DNA of 12,979 nucleotides, from contig CAYOZL010000062.1 of the NCBI GenBank assembly GCA_964408435.1, positions 1-12,979 on the forward strand, written 5' to 3'. Of this stretch, positions 1 through 4,739 are shown one piece after another. The translations under genes and the position numbers were made by a program. The DNA is from CAYOZL01 sp964408435. Lineage in GTDB: Bacteria > Bdellovibrionota_C > UBA2361 > SZUA-149 > CAYOZL01. Position 1 is the first letter of the stretch. Every line of letters starts with the position of its first letter. Below the pieces are notes generated by a model. The model ran no database searches and was not told where the DNA came from. It saw only the letters and a program-made list of their open reading frames with translations.

Positions 1-62
1 AAAAATTTTAAAAAGCAAAAATTACTAAAACAAAAAATTATTAAGGAGTAGAGGAACAAATG

Positions 63-91
63 CGCCGTCACTCCAAAATGAAGTTTAGGCG
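63..91 (-). terminator. Possible weak terminator hairpin after the dehydratase gene
   Basis: About 25 bases beyond the stop of the minus-strand dehydratase gene, CGCC (63-66) can pair with GGCG (88-91), and ACTCC (70-74) with GAAGT (80-84), around the loop AAAAT. An internal loop separates the two stems. On the minus strand the hairpin is followed by a weak pyrimidine stretch (TTTGTTCCTC) rather than a clean U-tract, so intrinsic termination is possible but not convincing. The same bases lie inside a 38-codon plus-strand reading frame starting at 60. Confidence 0.3.
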
Positions 92-114
92 TTACCTTAT
101 TACAAATTTATATG

Positions 115-1668
115 CTACTTATCGATTGCAGACCATGGAGAAAAATGAAACTCATCATTTTCCTCTTGAGCTGTGAGCTGGCCACTTGCATTAGCTAAAA
201 TCCGGTTGTAAAGTTTTACCGTTTCAGCTTCCCAACTAGCACCTTGATTAGCCAAAACTCCAGCATCGGTATCACAACACCAGCTATCTCTTTTAGCTTG
301 TTCTGAATGGGCATAGATTTTACCAGTTGGCACCATCGCCCCAACAGGAGAACCAAGTTGAGTAACCCATTCAATGTGCTGTGTTCCTGCAGCTGCGAGT
401 GTAGTGATTGCTGTTCTATCGCCTCCTGGACCATATAGAATCGCAACACCACCAAGACCTGCTGGAACTTCTTCACCATACTGAGCAAATCTTACGATTG
501 GATAAGAGCCACATTTTTTCAATGCTCCAAGTGATTTCATTTGCATAGTTAATAATCCTGCCAAAATATTTCCAGCAGAAGGATTAGTGTCTAAATCCTC
601 ACCTTGAGAGCTAAGCCATTTTGCGTAGTCGTCAAATCCTTTGACCATTTGATTGTAAACCTCAAGGCTAGAAGCCCTTTGTAATGCAATGTGCACGGCT
701 CCAAAAAATTCAGGAATTTCAGTAATGCAAACGGTTGAGCCGAATGAACAAAAAAGATCTGAGACTTTTCCTAATAGCGGGTTTCCTGTAAGGCCAGAAA
801 AAGGACCCGAGGCTCCGCATTTAGTTCCAAGAATCAAGTCTTTCACATGACATTGAGTTCTTTGAGATTTACTTGCGTACTCAATTGCTTGTCTAACAAT
901 AGCTTTTCCTGCTTGTTCAGGCCGATCGAATTTTTCACGGTCGAATTCGCGAGTTTTAAACACTGTTACTCTTTGATCGTCAACAAGGCCTTCTTTTGCT
1001 AGAAGTTCATCAACGAATTTTGCATCGTCTTCACATCCAAGAACAACAATCACAATTGCACCAGCATTTGGATGAGCGACATGACCCAACTTACAGCGTT
1101 GTGTTCGATTTTGTAGATTGTCCTTAGTTTCAGAGCATCCGAAAGAATGAGTTAGTGCTCTAACTCCTGTAACACTAGACTTTCCATCAGAGATGAATTC
1201 ATTGCCGTATGCAGCAAGTTTTTCAACTGTCTTATTCACACAACCGACATTGCTGATTAACCAAACATCGTTTCTTGTGCCGACTTTTCTTTTCCCAGCA
1301 ATTTCTCTAACGAAACCACTCCAACTTGTTCCCACTCGAGAAGCAAGGGGATTCGCAGGAATCTCTGCTGGCTTTTTCCAAGGTTCATAGTAACGAGTAA
1401 GTTCCTTAGCATCCAAGCCAGAGATAGTATTCGTAACTGTAAGCAGGTCATATGGTTTGATTTGCCTAGAGGCAAACCCAACTATTTGACCATATAAAGT
1501 TAAAGGATCACCTTGTTCGATAACCGGCCCAATGTGCATCTTGTGACCAAGTGGCACTGTTGAGCTTGGAGGACCAAAACTAGTTTGCACCCCCCTAGCT
1601 ACATCTTCTAAAGCAACGACCATGCTGTCAGCGGGGTCAACTTGCATAAAACTCTTAGACTGAGACAT
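115..1668 (-). CDS. UxaA/GarD-family sugar-acid dehydratase (altronate dehydratase-like)
   Basis: This 517-residue cytoplasmic protein has the full length of the UxaA/GarD family, which dehydrates sugar acids such as altronate or galactarate. The N-terminal SAF-type domain is visible at residues 11-80 (PADSMVVALEDV, GHKMHIGPVI, TVTN). The catalytic domain follows: KVGTRN (128-133), VGCVN (141-145), THSFGC (173-178), HPNAGA (199-204), LGCE (210-213), LGTKCGASGPFSGLTGNP (280-297) and a C-terminal SLGALKKCG. Some positions differ from typical UxaA: CGASGPFSG replaces CGGSDGFSG, and MKSLGA replaces EKSLGA, so the substrate is uncertain; a sulfolactate lyase-type (SuyB) role cannot be excluded. 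The start at 1668 is supported by GGGAG (1675-1679) six bases upstream. The gene stands alone, downstream of the btuB terminator. Its G+C (48% in one 60-base line I counted) is well above that of btuB (28% in one line), suggesting transfer or strong codon bias. Confidence 0.85.
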   Translation of the reverse strand: MSQSKSFMQVDPADSMVVALEDVARGVQTSFGPPSSTVPLGHKMHIGPVIEQGDPLTLYGQIVGFASRQIKPYDLLTVTNTISGLDAKELTRYYEPWKKPAEIPANPLASRVGTSWSGFVREIAGKRKVGTRNDVWLISNVGCVNKTVEKLAAYGNEFISDGKSSVTGVRALTHSFGCSETKDNLQNRTQRCKLGHVAHPNAGAIVIVVLGCEDDAKFVDELLAKEGLVDDQRVTVFKTREFDREKFDRPEQAGKAIVRQAIEYASKSQRTQCHVKDLILGTKCGASGPFSGLTGNPLLGKVSDLFCSFGSTVCITEIPEFFGAVHIALQRASSLEVYNQMVKGFDDYAKWLSSQGEDLDTNPSAGNILAGLLTMQMKSLGALKKCGSYPIVRFAQYGEEVPAGLGGVAILYGPGGDRTAITTLAAAGTQHIEWVTQLGSPVGAMVPTGKIYAHSEQAKRDSWCCDTDAGVLANQGASWEAETVKLYNRILANASGQLTAQEENDEFHFSPWSAIDK

Positions 1669-1710
1669 TTTAGTCTCCCTTCAAAAAAACTTTGAAATTG
1701 TTCCATCTAC

Positions 1711-1748
1711 TTCTTGATCTAAATTCTAAAATTGACATAGATCAAGAA
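1711..1748. promoter_or_regulatory. Inverted repeat with FNR/CRP-like box upstream of the dehydratase gene
   Basis: TTCTTGATCTA (1711-1721) and TAGATCAAGAA (1738-1748) form a perfect 11-base inverted repeat with a 16-base spacer. The right arm overlaps TTGAC-ATAG-ATCAA (1732-1745), which matches the FNR/DNR-type consensus TTGAT-N4-ATCAA at nine of ten defined positions. The box is centred about 70 bases before the dehydratase start. A weak -10-like TAGATG (minus strand, 1704-1709) would put the box near -41.5, the usual class II activator position. This supports regulation by an FNR/CRP-family protein or by a dimeric repressor, but does not prove it. Confidence 0.4.
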
Positions 1749-1831
1749 ATAGAAAAGTATTCTACTCATTTTCATAGTGATAGGGAGAAAGAACAGATTC
1801 TTGGCGAATTACGTGCATAATTACATGCGAT

Positions 1832-1881
1832 AAAAACAGGGTCAATTTCAAGCACCTTTTAGGTGTTGGAATTTAACCCTG
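1832..1881 (-). terminator. Rho-independent terminator of btuB
   Basis: On the minus strand, 17 bases after the btuB stop, CAGGGT (1876-1881) pairs with ACCCTG (1837-1842). Inner stems are GGAATT-type with AATTTC and CACC with GGTG, the latter around the loop TAAAA. TTTTT (1832-1836) follows directly. This is a standard intrinsic terminator and separates btuB from the downstream dehydratase gene. The long, nearly continuous palindrome could also be a REP-like repeat co-opted as a terminator. Confidence 0.8.
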
Positions 1882-1897
1882 ATGTTAATTATTATTA

Positions 1898-3742
1898 TTA
1901 AAAGGCTTTAATCTCTATACCCGCAAAAGCTGAGAATCCAGCTGTTGCAAAACCAGCAACTTCAGAATAATCCTCATCAAATAAATTATCCAATCTTAAA
2001 AATAATTTTGTTCCTTTTGAAAGAAAACTATTATCTAAAGAATTACCTAAAGAATAATTCATACTTAAATCTGCTAGCTCAAAATTATCTAATCTAGAAC
2101 CATCGTTTTCTCTTCTGCTATTAACTAGTCGATAAGAAAAAGTTAAATCTAAATTATCAGCAGGCTCAACAAAAAATTGAACACCTGCTTTATGTCTAGC
2201 TCTTCTTGCTAGAGCAAAGCCTGTATTTTCATCTTTAGTATCGTTATAAACATAGTTTAAATTCATACTAAGACCAGGACAAATATCGTAATTTAAAACA
2301 GACTCAACTCCTCTTGCTCTGGCATCAGAAATATTTTCTGCTAAAAAAGTTGAGCTATCAAAAGAAATCAAGTTATCAAAATCGTTATAAAATAAAGTAA
2401 CATCAAAATTAGCTTTTTTAGATAAGTAATATTTTAAACCTAAATCATAAGACGTACTTTCTTCAGCATCTAATTCTGGGTTGCCAAAATTTGGGAAAAA
2501 CAGTTCGTTAAAAGATGGAGCTTTAAAGCCAGTGCCAAAACTTGCGTGAAAATTAGAACCTAAAGAATCAAGATTGTAACGAGAAGAGGCTGAATAAGTA
2601 ACTTCATTACCAAAATCACTATTGTCATCTATTCTAATACCTAAATTTAAAATAAAGTTTTGGTAAGAAATACTATTATCAGTCCAAAATGAGATAGTAT
2701 CTCGTGTATTATCAAAATTACCTTGATTCTCCCCTTGCCTATTAAGGTAATCTACTCCTAGAGTTCCTAATATTTCAGTATCTGTAATAAAATCTTTTAA
2801 AGTATTTGAAAGGGATAAGGACGCATAAGTATTCTCTCCTCTAATATCAAAATTATTAAAACTAGTATCAGGATCACTTCCAGTAAGTCTTTCATTACTG
2901 TAACTTAGCTTCGCTTTAAGTTTAGTTGCTTCACTTAACTTAGAGTCTAGCGATAAACCAGTAGTTACTAAATCTCTATTTTGTTCAAAATTTAGATCAT
3001 CTACTGGGCCTACTCCAAATTCAAATCCATCCAACTCTGTTTTAGAAAGAATTGCTCTATTGTGTAAATTTAGGAAAGTATTCTTATTTAATCTAAGTTT
3101 ATGTCTAGAAGAAATAGAAATATTTTCGTAAGCATCATCTTCTGTAGAAGGAGTTGCTGCAGAGAGACCATCAGAGCTTAAATAAGAAGCTGAGAAAGAA
3201 TTTGAAAAAACTTCTGTTTTTTGTCCTATTGTAATTTGTTCTGAATGTGTTCCAAAACTTCCTCCAAGAGCTTTAAAAGATGCGCCTTTGGATTCCTTGG
3301 TAACGATGTTTATTACTCCACCTATTGCCTCGGAACCATAACTAACACTACTTGCACCTTTAACAATTTCTATTCTCTCAATATTATCAAGCTGTAAATC
3401 AGCCAAATCAAAACTGCCGACATTTGGATCATTCACTCTAATTCCATCAATTAGAATTAAAGTATGGTCACTTTCTGCTCCTCTGATAAAAGTACTAGCT
3501 GCCCTACCTAAAGCGCCTGTTTGAACAATATCAATTCCAACTGACTTTCTTAGTAAATCGATAATATTTCTCTGATTAGATTTCTCGATTTGCTCCGAAG
3601 TAATGACTTCAACTGAACGAGTATTATTACTTGCTTTTTGTTCAAAACGATTTGGGGTAATTAAAATTTCAGGAGCTTGGGAATAAGCTTTTGGAGCTAA
3701 GACAAATGCAAGTACGCATGCATACTTTAAAAAAGATTTCAT
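1898..3742 (-). CDS. btuB: TonB-dependent vitamin B12 outer-membrane receptor BtuB
   Basis: The protein has 614 residues, the same length as E. coli BtuB. It starts with a signal peptide (MKSFLKYACVLAFVLAPKAYS, likely cleaved after Ser21), then a TonB box-like segment (PEILITPNR, 24-32). The plug domain spans about 35-150 (SVEVITSEQI, LLRKSVGIDI, TFIRGAES, ILIDGIRVNDP, IERIEIVKGASSVSYGSEAIGGVINIVTK in consecutive blocks), and a 22-strand-type barrel ends in DNLFDEDY and a C-terminal Phe. It would import corrinoids using TonB/ExbB/ExbD energy. The start at 3742 is preferred because AAGGAA lies about six bases upstream and a signal peptide follows. The frame stays open upstream to 3850, but that part overlaps the riboswitch and gives no sensible protein. 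The cobalamin riboswitch in the leader supports B12 as the substrate; without it, another siderophore-like ligand would remain possible. Confidence 0.88.
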   Translation of the reverse strand: MKSFLKYACVLAFVLAPKAYSQAPEILITPNRFEQKASNNTRSVEVITSEQIEKSNQRNIIDLLRKSVGIDIVQTGALGRAASTFIRGAESDHTLILIDGIRVNDPNVGSFDLADLQLDNIERIEIVKGASSVSYGSEAIGGVINIVTKESKGASFKALGGSFGTHSEQITIGQKTEVFSNSFSASYLSSDGLSAATPSTEDDAYENISISSRHKLRLNKNTFLNLHNRAILSKTELDGFEFGVGPVDDLNFEQNRDLVTTGLSLDSKLSEATKLKAKLSYSNERLTGSDPDTSFNNFDIRGENTYASLSLSNTLKDFITDTEILGTLGVDYLNRQGENQGNFDNTRDTISFWTDNSISYQNFILNLGIRIDDNSDFGNEVTYSASSRYNLDSLGSNFHASFGTGFKAPSFNELFFPNFGNPELDAEESTSYDLGLKYYLSKKANFDVTLFYNDFDNLISFDSSTFLAENISDARARGVESVLNYDICPGLSMNLNYVYNDTKDENTGFALARRARHKAGVQFFVEPADNLDLTFSYRLVNSRRENDGSRLDNFELADLSMNYSLGNSLDNSFLSKGTKLFLRLDNLFDEDYSEVAGFATAGFSAFAGIEIKAF

Positions 3743-3747
3743 ATGTA

Positions 3748-3769
3748 ATTCCTTATTACGCGAAAGAAT
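3748..3769 (-). promoter_or_regulatory. Hairpin covering the btuB ribosome-binding site (riboswitch expression platform)
   Basis: In the btuB mRNA, ATTCTTT (3763-3769) can pair with AAGGAAT (3748-3754), burying the Shine-Dalgarno sequence in a seven-pair stem with one G-U. The eight-base loop is CGCGTAAT. Cobalamin riboswitches often act through a kissing contact between aptamer loop L5 and the loop of a regulatory hairpin. The loop here contains CGCG, which is complementary to CGCG in the presumed L5 (3829-3832). This supports translational control: ligand-bound aptamer stabilises the closed hairpin and blocks btuB translation. Confidence 0.6.
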
Positions 3770-3780
3770 AGTTATTAAAA

Positions 3781-3800
3781 CAATATTATTAAAAATATTG
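3781..3800 (-). promoter_or_regulatory. AT-rich hairpin followed by U-run in the btuB leader
   Basis: CAATATT and AATATTG form a perfect seven-base stem around TTTAAT, followed on the minus strand by TTTT (3777-3780). It abuts the 3' strand of the riboswitch closing stem at 3801. It could be a weak intrinsic terminator in the expression platform. With only one G-C pair it is thermodynamically poor, so it may instead be a spacer hairpin stacked between aptamer and ribosome-binding-site hairpin. Confidence 0.35.
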
Positions 3801-3900
3801 AATTCAGGTAATCTGACTTTAACAGTTGCGCGACAGTGAGGGACTTGCACCCTACTTCCCCTGAATTAGGGGGTTTGTAACTTAGATCGGGTTTGGGGGC
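3801..3900 (-). promoter_or_regulatory. Cobalamin riboswitch (compact aptamer) in the btuB leader
   Basis: The minus strand carries the conserved cobalamin aptamer blocks in order: GGGGAAGTAGGGTGCAAGTC, then CCTCACTGTCGCGCAACTG, then the B12 box AGTCAGATTACCTGAATTC. AATTCAGG (3860-3867) pairs perfectly with CCTGAATT (3801-3808) and closes a core of about 67 bases. AGGG/CCCT forms the P4-like stem. Only a few bases separate CAACTG from the B12 box, so the peripheral P7-P10 arms of class I aptamers are absent. The C-rich 5' segment (about 3868-3900) does not obviously form the usual outer stems. It sits directly before btuB, where these elements repress corrinoid uptake when cobalamin is plentiful. 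Confidence 0.88.
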
Positions 3901-3926
3901 AACTTTATTGTTTTATTGAGGGTTGA

Positions 3927-3980
3927 GACTAAGATTAGGACTAAGATTAAGACTAGGATTAGGATTAAGATTAAGATTTA
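3927..3980. repeat. Tandem hexamer array GAYTAR, eight units
   Basis: Eight contiguous hexamers of the form GAYTAR (GACTAA, GATTAG, GACTAA, GATTAA, GACTAG, GATTAG, GATTAA, GATTAA) run from 3927 to 3974, with a degenerate ninth (GATTTA) to 3980. Variation is confined to positions 3 and 6. The array lies between the riboswitch and the Fur-like palindrome, where the btuB promoter should be. The same unit, read on the other strand as YTARTC, recurs at 8236-8265. Confidence 0.85.
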
Positions 3981-3995
3981 GGGTTAACAGTGCTT

Positions 3996-4014
3996 GATAA
4001 TAATGCTTATTATC
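3996..4014. promoter_or_regulatory. Fur-type palindromic operator before the DUF6580 gene
   Basis: GATAATAATGCTTATTATC is a perfect eight-base inverted repeat around TGC and matches the classic 19-base Fur box GATAATGATAATCATTATC at 15 of 19 positions. It ends nine bases before the first possible start of the DUF6580 gene. It overlaps a plausible promoter (TTGATA at 3994-3999, 17-base spacer, TATATA at 4017-4022). The nonamer AATGCTTAT within its right half (4002-4010) recurs at 4023-4031, 21 bases or two helical turns away. Binding of Fur, or of a relative such as Zur or Mur, would block this promoter; btuB lies about 250 bases away on the other side. Confidence 0.6.
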
Positions 4015-4023
4015 TCTATATAA

Positions 4024-4584
4024 ATGCTTATGAGAATTAGACTTTTAATTTCAATGATTGCTTCTGCTTCGCTTTGGAGGATATTTTTCTCTTCTGGAGT
4101 GCTTGCTAATTTTAGTCCAATTGGGGCAATAGCATTATTTGGTGGTTGTTATTTCTTGAATAAGAAAGTTGCATTTCTTGTTGTTCTAGCTTCTATTTTA
4201 ATAAGTGATTTAGCTTTAAACTACTTTGTATACTTTGGTGAATTTAAACTATTATATAATGGTATTTTCTTTAATTACTTTAGTATTGCTTTAACTGTAT
4301 TGATTGGGGCTTTAATTAAAAAAGTAAAGTTTGAAAGTATTTTACTTTGTAGTTCCTTAGCAGCTTTTACTCACTGGTTAATTTCTGACATTGGAGTTTG
4401 GTTATACAGTCCACTTTACCCAAAAACATTTGAAGGTTTAATTGCTTGTTTTGTTGCAGCTATTCCTTTTTTACAAAACATGCTTTTAGGAAATTTATTT
4501 TTTAGTTTTGTATTGTTTGGCCTTTTTGAGCTAAGTAGTAAAAAATTACTAAATAAATCTCAGATCTGCACAGATTCTGCATAG
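4024..4584 (+). CDS. DUF6580-family membrane protein, putative transporter component
   Basis: This protein of 186 residues (184 if it starts at 4030) is almost wholly hydrophobic, with about five or six membrane segments and short basic loops. I recognise the DUF6580 pattern: NFSPIGAIALFGGCYF near residue 29, ISDLALNYF near 59, and GVWLYSPLYPKTFEGL then AAIPFLQNMLLGNLFF in the C-terminal half. The biochemical role of the family is not established; it is often labelled a putative transport protein and resembles solitary S-component-type transporters in size and layout. It is divergent from btuB and has a Fur-like box at its start, so a role in moving a corrinoid or iron-linked compound across the inner membrane is reasonable inference. 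No Shine-Dalgarno site precedes either ATG; a promoter with its -10 at 4017-4022 would start transcription at about 4030, suggesting a leaderless message from the second ATG. Confidence 0.8.
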   Translation: MLMRIRLLISMIASASLWRIFFSSGVLANFSPIGAIALFGGCYFLNKKVAFLVVLASILISDLALNYFVYFGEFKLLYNGIFFNYFSIALTVLIGALIKKVKFESILLCSSLAAFTHWLISDIGVWLYSPLYPKTFEGLIACFVAAIPFLQNMLLGNLFFSFVLFGLFELSSKKLLNKSQICTDSA

Positions 4585-4739
4585 ATATTAAAACAAGCTT
4601 CTAGAGAAGTATTTCAAGTAGACTTTTTTCACTTAAAAACATAATAAAACCATAAACTTACCACGCTTACGCTAAGGCCATAGCCACATAAAGTAATATA
4701 TTCTGCATAATAATAGTGTAAATGTTTTAAGTATTTTTT

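Noticed and set aside
3743..3850. 36-residue N-terminal extension of the btuB reading frame up to 3850
   Set aside because: It overlaps the conserved riboswitch core, has no ribosome-binding site, and would place a non-signal sequence before a clear signal peptide at 3742.
3869..3922. G-runs on the plus strand as a G-quadruplex
   Set aside because: The four runs are separated by loops of about 15, 3 and 20 bases, too long for a confident call. The strand opposite is the riboswitch leader, which explains the conservation better.
3927..3974. Hexamer array as a CRISPR
   Set aside because: The units are six bases long, contiguous and without spacers; no cas gene is present.
4595..4640. Terminator after the DUF6580 gene (CTTCTAGAGAAG and a later ACTTTTTT)
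   Set aside because: The hairpin is only four or five pairs and is 20 bases from the T-run; the alternative AAGT/ACTT stem is equally weak.
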